Source: JBLINH01 sp047639165 (GTDB taxonomy: Bacteria > Patescibacteriota > Minisyncoccia > Phycocordibacterales > JAACPR01). Taken from it: 64,000 nt of DNA. Positions 16,603-24,760 of this stretch are shown piece after piece. How positions within the stretch are numbered: position 1 is the stretch's first letter; each line of letters starts with the position of its first letter. The position numbers were made by a program, and so were the translations under genes. The stretch covers positions 1 to 64,000 of the forward strand of contig JBLINH010000001.1 in the NCBI GenBank assembly GCA_047639165.1. Direction: 5' to 3'. Under the pieces are notes generated by a model that worked only from the letters and a program-made list of their open reading frames with translations, did no database searches and was not told where the DNA came from.

Positions 16603-17556
16603 TTACTCACTCAAATAGTATTGAAATACAGCTTTGGCTAATCTATCTACATCATCAAATCTTCCATCAATGGTTGAACCCAGTACTACTATAGCAACAG
16701 GATTGTTCAATCCAGGATTGATAACCACTGCAAGATTTCCTCCAGCAAGATCAGTATATCCAGTCTTTGATCCAACTATGTTTGGAAGACTCCCTACAAT
16801 ATTATTTGTGTTCGTCACTTCATACTCAAATCCATTAATGCTCGTTGTATTAAAAGTGGGCTCTACTGTCGCCTCTAGTAGGTATGGGTAGTTATTTAAA
16901 ATATATTCCATAAGAATTGTCATGTCTTTTGCAGATCCTTTTGCTCCTGGAGTAGTCTCATCTACATCAAGTCCTGTTTCGTTCTTGAATCTTGTAGCAC
17001 TCATACCAATTCTTTTTGCAAAGTCATTCATTTGATTAACAGAAGAATTATCGTCAGTAGGAAGTATAGACCCAATAGCTGAAGCTATGGCAGATGCCCC
17101 ATCATTTGATGATGATACAAGTGTTAGATCTGTGATGTTTTTTAATTTAAATACCTCATTGATATGGAATCCATTATCCCCTTCCATATCAAGATTCTCT
17201 TTTCTCACCACTACATCACCTTCTCTACCGAGAACTTCAATAGCAGTTAGTGCTGTCATCATTTTTGTTAGAGACGCTAATGGAATAGATTCATTAGCCT
17301 TCTTTGCGTATAGGATTTTTCCAGACTCTAGTTCTTTTACATATGCAGACATAGCTTGTATATCTATATCCTCAAAATCCTCCCCAACTTCTAGAGTGTT
17401 AACAAAACCCTCATTGATGTTATCCGGAACCTCTTTTTCATCAACCACTATTTTTGTGAGTATGAAAGCCACAATAAGTACTATAATAGGACCGATTAAG
17501 ACAAAAGCAGTCATTAGAAAATCCTTATTCCTTTGTATGTTATTACTCTCCAGCAT
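16603..17556 (-). CDS. D-alanyl-D-alanine carboxypeptidase (S11, DacA-like)
   Basis: Trims the terminal D-Ala of peptidoglycan stem peptides. One N-terminal transmembrane anchor (about 15-36) is followed by the penicillin-binding fold. Its catalytic motifs are SxxK = SLTK (95-98), SxN = SSN (149-151) and KTG = KTGYT (264-266). The short length of 317 lacks the C-terminal beta domain of classical PBP5. The first 14 nt overlap the 3' end of scpB, so it is co-transcribed with scpA-scpB. Confidence 0.9.
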   Translation of the reverse strand: MLESNNIQRNKDFLMTAFVLIGPIIVLIVAFILTKIVVDEKEVPDNINEGFVNTLEVGEDFEDIDIQAMSAYVKELESGKILYAKKANESIPLASLTKMMTALTAIEVLGREGDVVVRKENLDMEGDNGFHINEVFKLKNITDLTLVSSSNDGASAIASAIGSILPTDDNSSVNQMNDFAKRIGMSATRFKNETGLDVDETTPGAKGSAKDMTILMEYILNNYPYLLEATVEPTFNTTSINGFEYEVTNTNNIVGSLPNIVGSKTGYTDLAGGNLAVVINPGLNNPVAIVVLGSTIDGRFDDVDRLAKAVFQYYLSE

Positions 17557-18088
17557 CTTGGTTATTTATGAAGTCATCTATATCTTTTTGAATTTGTTCG
17601 TACTCGGGCATATCTTCCTTTCTAGATATTCCAAGAAATTGAATAGTTTCAAAAGTTGGTCTATACAGGAAGGATCTGTCATCCTTTGGATCCGCCTTCT
17701 TTTCAATCAGACCCCTAATCAAGAGGGTTCTCAGTATGAACTGTGAACTTACTCCTCTTATGTAATCTACCTCACTTCGCTTCACAGGTCCACGATATAC
17801 GATAATCGTCAATGTTTCAAGTGCTGCTTTTGATAATGACTTATTTAAGTCATTTTTTCTTAGTTTTTCTATGGTCTCAGAAAGCTCATCATTTGTAACA
17901 AGAAGTACACTTCCATCTTTTTCTATCACAGATAATCCTGAATTAGATAACCTTTCTTTTAGGTCCACTATCCCCTTTCTCGTTTCTTCTACTGAAATAT
18001 CGAGGATAGTAGAAAGATTCGTTATCTTTACAGGTTCTCCTTTGTAAAAGAGTACCGCTTCTATTTTTTTATCAAGTGATGTTTCCAT
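17543..18088 (-). CDS. scpB: Segregation and condensation protein B
   Basis: ScpB dimers bind ScpA and complete the SMC-ScpAB condensin that organises the chromosome. The 181-residue protein has two winged-helix domains. Recognisable stretches are KIEAVLFYKGEPVKI at the start, SKAALETLTIIVYRGPVKRS in the middle, and YIRGVSSQFILRTLLIRGLI. It starts directly after the scpA stop (no gap). Confidence 0.93.
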   Translation of the reverse strand: METSLDKKIEAVLFYKGEPVKITNLSTILDISVEETRKGIVDLKERLSNSGLSVIEKDGSVLLVTNDELSETIEKLRKNDLNKSLSKAALETLTIIVYRGPVKRSEVDYIRGVSSQFILRTLLIRGLIEKKADPKDDRSFLYRPTFETIQFLGISRKEDMPEYEQIQKDIDDFINNQDAGE

Positions 18089-18829
18089 TTATGAGTAGTT
18101 AGGAGTTGTTACTTCTGTTGTTTCCATTTGTATGTCCGCGTAGTCGGAATGTTGATTAACATTTATGATTCCTTGTTTTACAAGTTCGAGCATAGCTAGA
18201 AAACTAATGATAACATTTACTCTTTCTTCTTTGCTCATCTCTTTTCCAGATCCTGAGAATTCTCTGAAAGTCATTTGTAAACCATTTCGTATTCTTTTGC
18301 TTAGATTCTCGATAACGTCATTGAGACTCAGTACTTTTTGTACTGCAACTTCTTGAAGTTTTTCAACTTTAGGAAATAGGTTTATAACTACCCTGACCAG
18401 TGTTCCTAAGTTAGTTTTAGATATCTGATCGTCTGGAACAAACATAGGTTCAGTGTTTTTGTAACCACCTCCAGTGAATGAAATATTTTTTCCAAACATT
18501 TCACTTGTATGAACCGATACTTCTTGTAGCCTCTTGTATATTTTTAGTCTTGTTTCTAGGTCCTCGATACTCTGTTCCTCATCTTCCGTTAGTTCAATTG
18601 ATGGTAACAGTGATTTGGACTTTATCAGTAATAGCGTTGAAGCTGTAAGGATGAAGTGTGAGGTTTTCTTCAAAGAGACTTTATCCAAGTCATTTATGTA
18701 GTTTATATAGTCATCGGTAACTTGAGAAAGAGATATGTCATTGATTAAGAGTTTCCTCTTTTCAATCAAAGACAGAAGAAGGTCCATAGGACCTTCAAAT
18801 ACTTCGGTTTTTATCTCAAACCCTGTCAT
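18089..18829 (-). CDS. scpA: Segregation and condensation protein A
   Basis: Kleisin subunit bridging SMC heads. The N-terminus FEGPMDLLLSLIEKRKLLIND is the family signature, and the C-terminal winged helix is marked by RVNVIISFLAMLELVKQGII. It overlaps the YceI stop by 1 nt (ATG at 18829). No smc gene lies in this window. Confidence 0.93.
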   Translation of the reverse strand: MTGFEIKTEVFEGPMDLLLSLIEKRKLLINDISLSQVTDDYINYINDLDKVSLKKTSHFILTASTLLLIKSKSLLPSIELTEDEEQSIEDLETRLKIYKRLQEVSVHTSEMFGKNISFTGGGYKNTEPMFVPDDQISKTNLGTLVRVVINLFPKVEKLQEVAVQKVLSLNDVIENLSKRIRNGLQMTFREFSGSGKEMSKEERVNVIISFLAMLELVKQGIINVNQHSDYADIQMETTEVTTPNYS

Positions 18830-19422
18830 TATATTTCAGCGCTAAACTTAATTTGTACCTCATTGTCAGCTAAAATTACATCTAAACCGAATGGTTCTGT
18901 ATCGATGATGAAGTCAGCTGAAATAATACCCCCTTCTTGAGCTACTGGGAATGTAACTTCTTTTGGAACTCCTTTAATGGTTAGAACTCCAGTTACGTTT
19001 CCTTTTGTCTCTGAAACTCTTTCAGCTTTAGTTAGCTTGAATGTAGATTTAGGGTATTTCGCACAGTTAAAGAATATCTCTGTACACAGGTCAGTGTTTA
19101 GTTTACCTATCCCAGCATCAATTGATGAGTTATCAAATGTGATTGTTCCCCCAGTGAAATGATCTCCATTGTGTTCTATGTTTTTTATAGACATCTTATG
19201 GAAAGTACCTTCATGACTTTTTCCAGGACCGAAACCTATAAATTTGAAATCTAATTTACTTAGATCGTAGCTTACTCCAGATTCTTCAATTACTTCCCCT
19301 TTGTTTACTTCAACATCCTTGATATCAGCTCTCTCTATATCTTTAGGTGCTCCACTTGTGGCTAGAACTATGGCTAGTATCACCGCGATTATGAGTACTA
19401 TGGTTACAATTACTTTTTTCAT
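18829..19422 (-). CDS. YceI-family lipocalin-like protein
   Basis: The 197-residue protein starts with a signal/anchor helix (VIVTIVLIIAVILAIVLATS) and continues with the YceI barrel. Visible motifs are SKLDFKFIGFGPGKSHEGTF, GGTITFDNSSIDAG, KYPKSTFKLTKAE and GVLTIKGVPKEVTFPVA. YceI proteins bind polyisoprenoid-type lipids outside the membrane. A minus-strand TATAAT near 19460 gives a leader of about 30 nt. It heads the operon with scpA-scpB-dacA. Confidence 0.88.
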   Translation of the reverse strand: MKKVIVTIVLIIAVILAIVLATSGAPKDIERADIKDVEVNKGEVIEESGVSYDLSKLDFKFIGFGPGKSHEGTFHKMSIKNIEHNGDHFTGGTITFDNSSIDAGIGKLNTDLCTEIFFNCAKYPKSTFKLTKAERVSETKGNVTGVLTIKGVPKEVTFPVAQEGGIISADFIIDTEPFGLDVILADNEVQIKFSAEI

Positions 19423-19575
19423 TTGATTGAAGGTTATTTGTGTAAGTTAGGGGTATTATATCATTTTTGAATATTTTACTCGAGGTTCAGTGTTTGAGTA
19501 TAGATATAGATAGAAAGAGGGAGTACTTAACTAAAGATCAAACAAATAAAGATTTTGTTAATCCGGAACCTATTA
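19423..19575. other. Intergenic region at the left border of the accessory island
   Basis: AT-rich, with the promoter of the YceI gene at its left end. I see no other gene, hairpin or repeat. It separates the conserved envelope operon from the accessory genes that follow. Confidence 0.4.
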
Positions 19576-20052
19576 TTACGATTCAGTAATAACACTCCAC
19601 AATCTATCAGCACATTCTCCACTAAAGTTATGATCACAGTTTTCTAGTATCACTAATTCCCCACCAACTTTAGTATTTAATTCTTCAGATATTTTATATC
19701 CACCATTACGAGCTCCAACAATTAAGATATTTTTTATATCTTTAACTTTCTCACTTAAATCAGGAAGTGAATTAAGTTTGTCAGATAGAAACTCGGGATG
19801 TCGTGATGGTTCCAGAAAAATAGATCTTTTAACACTACTGTCTATACAGTGCGCTCCCAAACTATGAGATATTACAAGATCATATTGTTCAAGGTTTTTT
19901 ATATTAAAATCTTCTTCGGAAACATCTTTTTTATCAAAAGGGAAAATACCTTCAATTAAGCCACCTTTTTCTTTGTACGAATTAGACAAGAAGATGAATA
20001 GATCATCATCTGCGGTTTCTTGTAATCCTCCTATGTATAGAGTTTTATTCAT
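19576..20052 (-). CDS. Small alpha/beta-hydrolase-like protein (RBBP9/YdeN type)
   Basis: The 158-residue protein has the nucleophile elbow VISHSLGAHC (Ser within S-x-S-x-G) and a likely catalytic His in ENCDHNFSG near the C-terminus. It begins MNKTLYIGGLQE, with the first beta strand and oxyanion region. The size and layout fit small serine hydrolases of the RBBP9/YdeN type. The substrate is unknown. It overlaps the upstream erythromycin-esterase-like gene by 4 nt (ATGA), so the two are translated together. Confidence 0.65.
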   Translation of the reverse strand: MNKTLYIGGLQETADDDLFIFLSNSYKEKGGLIEGIFPFDKKDVSEEDFNIKNLEQYDLVISHSLGAHCIDSSVKRSIFLEPSRHPEFLSDKLNSLPDLSEKVKDIKNILIVGARNGGYKISEELNTKVGGELVILENCDHNFSGECADRLWSVITES

Positions 20053-20933
20053 TTGGAAGTAATTATCAAAGCTTGGGATGCCTCTCCTTTTTTGTGAATA
20101 GTTAAATAATCAAAATGCTCTTGATTTATTTCCATTAACCAATACTCTTCTAACGGCCAATAGAAACCAGCCTGTTCGATTAAATTAGTATTTTTTAAAA
20201 GAGTATCAGATGTTGGTATAATAACTGGCTCATCTGATTTTTTATTTTTAAAAATACGGTCTGCTAAAGCTGTTACTGAATTATGTGTTTTTTCAAAAGC
20301 GAACTCAACTTGTTCATATATACCATTAGAATTTCGAGCTCTCATTAATCCTCTTGACGTGTGTTGTGCGATAGAAACATATTTTTGTCCAAACTCCTCA
20401 ATTAGAAATTTCCCAACATCTTTCTGTTTCTCTATAACATATTTACCAACATGCATATTGTGTGCGCTAAAGAAGTGAATAGCATCTTTGCAATAATGTT
20501 TTTTTATATTATTAAAAATAATATAACTATGACTCTTTAACATCTTTTCCTGATCCATAGATTTTTTCTCATTTGGATTCCTAAAATCAACACCATGGAT
20601 CTCAATTTGTACCCCATCGTTCATAGATAGTTTAGCGAGTGAGAGAAGAAGGTTGTAAATTTCCTGTGTTTGCCAAATTTTATACAACTTATTTAAACAG
20701 CTTTTAATATTTACTTCTATTAAAGAGTCATTGTTTTTAATCTTCTCGAGTAACTCGTGTATTGGATCTTCGTATGCCTCAAGGTAGAAAACAATTTTTT
20801 TGTCTTTATTACTTCGTATATGATCAAGAATTAGGTTGTGTTTCCAATTACTCTCTGTAGATGACCCGTGTGAAGATTCTCCGAGCCCTATGATATTTCC
20901 TGGGTTAAATATTTTTTTTGGTAATCTAAACAT
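20049..20933 (-). CDS. Erythromycin-esterase-family protein
   Basis: The 294-residue protein carries the family's conserved points: IIGLGESSHGSSTE near residue 15, EIHGVDFRNPNE in the middle and HFFSAHNMHVGKYV. The family includes macrolide-lactone hydrolases (EreA/EreB) and many relatives of unknown substrate. It is shorter than EreA (about 400). Whether it inactivates a macrolide cannot be read from sequence. TAAAAT lies 6 nt before the ATG (leaderless). It is followed by the alpha/beta hydrolase with a 4-nt overlap. Confidence 0.8.
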   Translation of the reverse strand: MFRLPKKIFNPGNIIGLGESSHGSSTESNWKHNLILDHIRSNKDKKIVFYLEAYEDPIHELLEKIKNNDSLIEVNIKSCLNKLYKIWQTQEIYNLLLSLAKLSMNDGVQIEIHGVDFRNPNEKKSMDQEKMLKSHSYIIFNNIKKHYCKDAIHFFSAHNMHVGKYVIEKQKDVGKFLIEEFGQKYVSIAQHTSRGLMRARNSNGIYEQVEFAFEKTHNSVTALADRIFKNKKSDEPVIIPTSDTLLKNTNLIEQAGFYWPLEEYWLMEINQEHFDYLTIHKKGEASQALIITSK

Positions 20934-20985
20934 AAGCAGATTTTATCATAATTAATTTCCATGTATCCTGTGATATATTATCCGT

Positions 20986-21144
20986 ATGGTCATAGACATA
21001 GAACTAACATTAAATAGGTTTGGTTTTGGAAAGATTTCGGAAAATAAGTTTCAATTATTTTGTTTCAGATTTTCCAAATGGAATATACCAAACAAGCACT
21101 CTATTTCTTTTGAGATAAACTGGAGGACGGGAGGTAAAGCCTAA
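20986..21144 (+). CDS. Possible 52-residue protein
   Basis: An ATG at 20986 opens a 52-codon frame ending TAA at 21142-21144. It begins MVIDIELTLNRFGFGK and ends EINWRTGGKA; it is beta-rich and has no known domain. TATATT lies 6 nt before the ATG, the same spacing seen for leaderless genes in this window, which supports it. It is the only plus-strand gene in the accessory island and faces away from the esterase gene. Confidence 0.4.
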   Translation: MVIDIELTLNRFGFGKISENKFQLFCFRFSKWNIPNKHSISFEINWRTGGKA

Positions 21145-21166
21145 ACATTCATTCTTTATCCATCCA

Positions 21167-21685
21167 CTAATTCGATACCTCTGAATTTAGTCGCGACTTA
21201 GCTTCTTTTAAAATAGCTAAATCCCTCTCAACCATAAATTGCCCTCCATAATTGTTGGTCTTAATATCAGCTACTAAGACAATGGCTTCATCCAGATCAA
21301 CCCAGTGTATTTCATAACCACTTTCAATTTCAGATTCTGTGAAATTAGGTTTGTTCTTGTCTCCAACAACCTTAGCAAAAAAGTTGTGTGATTCTTGGAA
21401 TAGTTCTTGCTGACCACGATATTCAATAACCATTCCTAACTCTTCACCAATTTCAATATCACATCCAATTTCCTCTTCCGCTTCTCTTTCTAAGCCTTGC
21501 TTAATAGTTTCTCCTCCTTCTACTCCACCACCCGGTAATTTATAGTAGTTATATGTTGATACTTTAAGTAATGCAATCTTATCATCAGTATCAAATATAA
21601 CTGCTCTAGCAGCGACTCGTTTACGAAATTTTGTTACCTCTAAATCTTTAATATTTTCTGGATTTATGATTTTAAGTTCTCTCAT
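21167..21685 (-). CDS. Nudix hydrolase
   Basis: Nudix enzymes cleave nucleoside diphosphates linked to another group, using Mg2+. The Nudix box is complete: GGGVEGGETIKQGLEREAEE followed by EIG (G-x5-E-x7-REAEEEIG). The core starts RKRVAARAVIFDTDDKIALL. The 172-residue length includes an N-terminal strand (MRELKIINPENIK). Substrate unknown. It overlaps the upstream HIT gene by 4 nt. Confidence 0.85.
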   Translation of the reverse strand: MRELKIINPENIKDLEVTKFRKRVAARAVIFDTDDKIALLKVSTYNYYKLPGGGVEGGETIKQGLEREAEEEIGCDIEIGEELGMVIEYRGQQELFQESHNFFAKVVGDKNKPNFTESEIESGYEIHWVDLDEAIVLVADIKTNNYGGQFMVERDLAILKEAKSRLNSEVSN

Positions 21686-22107
21686 ATAGATTTCTTTAAT
21701 TCTTCAGTAATTTGAATAAGTACTTCTTCTGAGATTTTTTCTACATTCTCTTCTCCTCTTAAGTAGTGATGTGCGAAATTTGGATCTGAAAAAGTTTTTC
21801 CAGCAACATTAACAGGATCTTCGTGTCTTGGTCTTAGATGCCAATGAACTCTTGGAGTCGGTGGATTATTCTTATATGCGTTATTCATTAAACAAGTCCA
21901 ATTAAACATTGTTGCATTAAAAGTTTTTTTAAAGAGATCCTCAGTCTTTTTAACAATTTTATAAAAATCGTCACTTTCTTCTTTAGATATTTCTGATAGA
22001 TGACCGCAATCTCTTTTTAATAGGATTAATGATCTTCCTAGATATTTCTGATCCTGCATTAAATACACTTCCCAGTAGGATGTTTCAAAAATTAACTCTT
22101 TTTTCAT
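21682..22107 (-). CDS. HIT-family nucleotide-binding protein
   Basis: HIT proteins hydrolyse or transfer nucleotidyl groups. The 141-residue protein has the core RSLILLKRDCGHLSEISKEE and the histidine motif RVHWHLRPRH (H88, H90, H95). The canonical third His at position 92 is replaced by Arg, so it is a variant. MFNWTCLMNNAYKNNPPTPR before the motif is the substrate-loop region. A perfect TATAAT lies 6 nt before the ATG (leaderless). It is co-translated with the Nudix gene (4-nt overlap). Confidence 0.8.
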   Translation of the reverse strand: MKKELIFETSYWEVYLMQDQKYLGRSLILLKRDCGHLSEISKEESDDFYKIVKKTEDLFKKTFNATMFNWTCLMNNAYKNNPPTPRVHWHLRPRHEDPVNVAGKTFSDPNFAHHYLRGEENVEKISEEVLIQITEELKKSI

Positions 22108-22138
22108 TTAGTGATTATAGCAGAAATAGATTTGAAGA

Positions 22139-22639
22139 TTATTTATTATATACTTCCAATCCTCTTCGAAGAACTTCAAGCTTAAATGGCTTGTCTTCTA
22201 TGTAATCAGTATATTCTTCAAGGTCAATCCACTTTATACCTGTAATATTTCCAGCTATGTCTTCTACAAAGTCTCCATCAGGGATAACTTCACAGAGATA
22301 TAGTGCTCGGTAGTATGTATCACCAGTTGAAGCTTTAATTTTCTGATAAGAAATTGGTTTCCAAGATTCAACTATACAGTTTGTTTCTTCCAGAACCTCT
22401 CTTTTTAGAGTGTCGATGATATTTTCTCCATCTTCTCGACTTCCACCGGGAATACTCCAAATATTCCATTTTGGATGAAAAACAACAAGTAGTTTGCCAT
22501 TATGGATACATACAGCATGAGATTTTTCAATGAGATTATCTGGAATATTAGAAAAATCGTCCACATTTACATGTTTAACGTCACATCTCTCATTTTTGAA
22601 TGTAATTACTTTCTTGAATAGAATTCCTTTTTTGTTCAT
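22139..22639 (-). CDS. Nudix hydrolase (second)
   Basis: The box is GGSREDGENIIDTLKREVLE followed by ETN (G-x5-E-x7-REVLEET), which is complete. The strand before it reads SHAVCIHNGKLLVVFHPKWN. The chosen start MNKKGILFKK (22639) is the second in-frame ATG; the first (22660) adds MCYYLLH. It differs clearly from the other Nudix protein in the same island, so it is not a recent duplicate. Substrate unknown. Confidence 0.83.
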   Translation of the reverse strand: MNKKGILFKKVITFKNERCDVKHVNVDDFSNIPDNLIEKSHAVCIHNGKLLVVFHPKWNIWSIPGGSREDGENIIDTLKREVLEETNCIVESWKPISYQKIKASTGDTYYRALYLCEVIPDGDFVEDIAGNITGIKWIDLEEYTDYIEDKPFKLEVLRRGLEVYNK

Positions 22640-22740
22640 GTGTAAAAGATAGTAACACATTCAATTTAAACCACTACTTTATTTTTTTTTGAATGACTTT
22701 TAAGAAAGAATAAAATAGATAAATTTGTTGGTTTCTTATA

Positions 22741-23540
22741 TTAAGTCAATAATCCTAATTCTCTTAGTATTGGCTCCCAAACAAAAACATGACTTCTTCC
22801 ATAAACAATAAATTGGGCATTTCTATCACTGTGTTTTTCTTTTATTTTTTTAATAACATAAGCATCTCTAGTTATTGTTATAAATTCTGCTACATCACGA
22901 ATAGGATTATCCTTATTAGTTGGATCAGCTAGTAAATATGAATTTTTAATTTCCATATCGTCTAATTTACCGTCAAAAATATTATATTTACCAAGTATTC
23001 TCTGTAAATCAGAAATATTAAAAACCATATCAGATAATGAATAACTGTTAAATTTATCTAAGAAGTATTGAATGTATTCTGATAATTTTTTTTCTTTTAT
23101 ATTTTCATTAAAATATTGATACATCACATCTCCCATTTGTGACAAAAATGTTTTTTCAATTCCGTATTTTTGCACCGATTCATATAATAATTTCTTTTTA
23201 GAAGGGTCATAACATTCGATGTCAATTCCATCCCTATTAGCTATAAATGTTAAATATCCACCTTCGCCACCTTCTTTCTGAAGTGATTCAACAATATTAT
23301 TTGCAACATTTCTAAAACCACCTTCAACTACTGCTACTTTTTTTCAGAATCATTTCTTAAAAATTTAGTCCAATGTTTATCCAGTACCTTTATCTGGTCG
23401 TCATCTAAAGAAAAAGTATGTTTCATTCCGATAATTAAAAGATTTTTGTTTTGTAATATGTACGGAGATTCACCCATGACACCCTTGTCCGAGTAACTAT
23501 TATTATTTTTTAGATAATTGCGGATTTCTTCTATTTTCAT
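22741..23540 (-). CDS. TraB/ChaN-like protein encoded in two frames (-1 frameshift)
   Basis: The first frame runs from MKIEEIRNYLKNNN (ATG 23540) to ...FLRNDSEKK and TAG (23334-23336). From GTA at 23337 the -1 frame continues VAVVEGGFRNVANNIVESLQ and on to ...ILRELGLLT, stop 22741. The junction is A AAA AAG, the dnaX-type slippery heptamer, in the correct phase. The joined product is 266 residues. IIGMKHTFSLDDD, VAVVEGG and IVYGRSHVFVWEPIL resemble the TraB/TIKI/ChaN superfamily (weak, by eye). Either programmed frameshifting makes one or two products, or an A-tract indel (mutation or sequencing error) broke the gene. The second part alone could start at GTG 23175. Confidence 0.55.
23337..23343 (-). 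promoter_or_regulatory. Candidate -1 ribosomal frameshift site (A AAA AAG)
   Basis: On the minus strand, a run of seven A then G sits as GAA AAA AAG TAG in the first frame. After AAG, a -1 slip gives GTA GCA GTA GTT, which is open to the end of the long second frame. The stop follows the site at once. No strong downstream stem was recognised by eye. Confidence 0.5.
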
Positions 23541-23550
23541 AAAGTAAAGA

Positions 23551-23730
23551 TTAGCATAAAAAAGCATCGTGGCCACTACGCCACGATGCTGAATATTGAA
23601 GTTTAATTTGTTCCATATTGAAGAAAGGATTTCTTATCTTCCCTATGTCCTTAAAAAAAGACTCTGCCTCTAACTTCACCTTTTCAAAGTTTTTGTCTTC
23701 CCAGTTCTCTTTTTGATCAGCTTGTTCCAT
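23551..23730 (-). CDS. Possible 59-residue protein running through a terminator
   Basis: Reads MEQADQKENWEDKNFEKVKL at the start, then helical sequence with FFKDIGKIRNPFFNMEQIKL, ending GHDAFLC. TAATGT lies 7 nt before the ATG with TTTACT 17 nt upstream, so a promoter is plausible. Oddly, its last 13 codons form the terminator hairpin at 23564-23589, and the T-tract precedes the stop. The transcript may therefore end before the stop codon, or the true gene may have been shortened. No known domain. Confidence 0.4.
   Translation of the reverse strand: MEQADQKENWEDKNFEKVKLEAESFFKDIGKIRNPFFNMEQIKLQYSASWRSGHDAFLC
23554..23589 (-). terminator. intrinsic terminator
   Basis: GCATCGTGGC (23564-23573) pairs perfectly with GCCACGATGC (23580-23589) around a 6-nt loop. 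On the minus strand TTTTTTATGC follows. It lies just before the start of the split TraB/ChaN-like gene. Confidence 0.8.
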
Positions 23731-23777
23731 AAAATAAACATTAATAAATTTATGTATATTAGTAAAAATATTTAATT

Positions 23778-24746
23778 CTATCTAAACCCCACTTTCTCTC
23801 TAACCTCTTTCATCTTCTTTTCCAACATCTTGTTAGCCTTCTTTCCTCCATTTTTGAGTATCTTGAGTACTTTTGCAGGGTTTCGGGCAATCTTTTCTCT
23901 TCTCTCCCTTAAAGGCGATATAAAGGATATAAGGTCCTCTATAAGCATGTCCTTAGCTTCTTTGTACCCCATTCCACCTTCTCTGTATCTTTTAGCTAAA
24001 TCTAGAGTTTCACTCTCGTTTAAAAGCAGTTTATGTATATTATAAATATTGTTTGTCTCTGGGTCTTTTGACTCCTCTACCCCCTTTGAATCTGTTTCGA
24101 TCTTCATCACTGCAGATTTGATCTCGTCATCATCAGCAAAGAGTGGAATTGTATTCCCATAGCTCTTACTCATCTTTTTTCCATCAATTCCTGGAACAGT
24201 TGAAACACTTTCAAGAATTAGTTCCTTTGGAAGTTTGAAAGTTTCTCCATAAATTCTGTTGAACTTCTCGGCTATATCTCTCGCTATTTCAACGTGTTGT
24301 TTCTGGTCTTTTCCGACTGGTACTATATCAGCACCTGGAAGAAGAATGTCCGCCGCCATCAGAATTGGATAGTTGAACACTCCAACATTGATTTCTTTGT
24401 CTTTAGCCTCTGCATCCTTAAAAGCATGAGCTCTCATTAGGTACGGCATTGTTGTTAGACAGTCAAAAATCCACGCAAGCTCCGTGACTTGGGGGACATC
24501 TGATTGTTTATATATATTTACTTTCTTTGGATCAAGACCTATAGCTAGGTAGTCAATTACAAGATCAAGAGTTAGTTTCTCCATCTCCTCCTTGTTTTGA
24601 ATTGATGTCAGTGAGTGAAGATTAGCTATGAATATGTTTGATGTATATTCTCCTTGTAGTCCTACGAATTGTTTCATTGCACCAAAATAGTTTCCAATAT
24701 GAGGTCTTCCTGTTGGCTTTACGCCAGAGAGTAGTGTCTTTTTCAT
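23778..24746 (-). CDS. trpS: Tryptophanyl-tRNA synthetase
   Basis: Class I synthetase charging tRNA-Trp. The first motif is SGVKPTGRPHIGNYFGAMKQ and the second KKMSKSYGNTIPLF. The length of 322 is normal for the bacterial enzyme. TAGAAT lies 6 nt before the ATG (leaderless). A highly basic C-terminus (GGKKANKMLEKKMKEVREK) is retained. Confidence 0.96.
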   Translation of the reverse strand: MKKTLLSGVKPTGRPHIGNYFGAMKQFVGLQGEYTSNIFIANLHSLTSIQNKEEMEKLTLDLVIDYLAIGLDPKKVNIYKQSDVPQVTELAWIFDCLTTMPYLMRAHAFKDAEAKDKEINVGVFNYPILMAADILLPGADIVPVGKDQKQHVEIARDIAEKFNRIYGETFKLPKELILESVSTVPGIDGKKMSKSYGNTIPLFADDDEIKSAVMKIETDSKGVEESKDPETNNIYNIHKLLLNESETLDLAKRYREGGMGYKEAKDMLIEDLISFISPLRERREKIARNPAKVLKILKNGGKKANKMLEKKMKEVREKVGFR

Positions 24747-24760
24747 TTCCCTATTCTACC

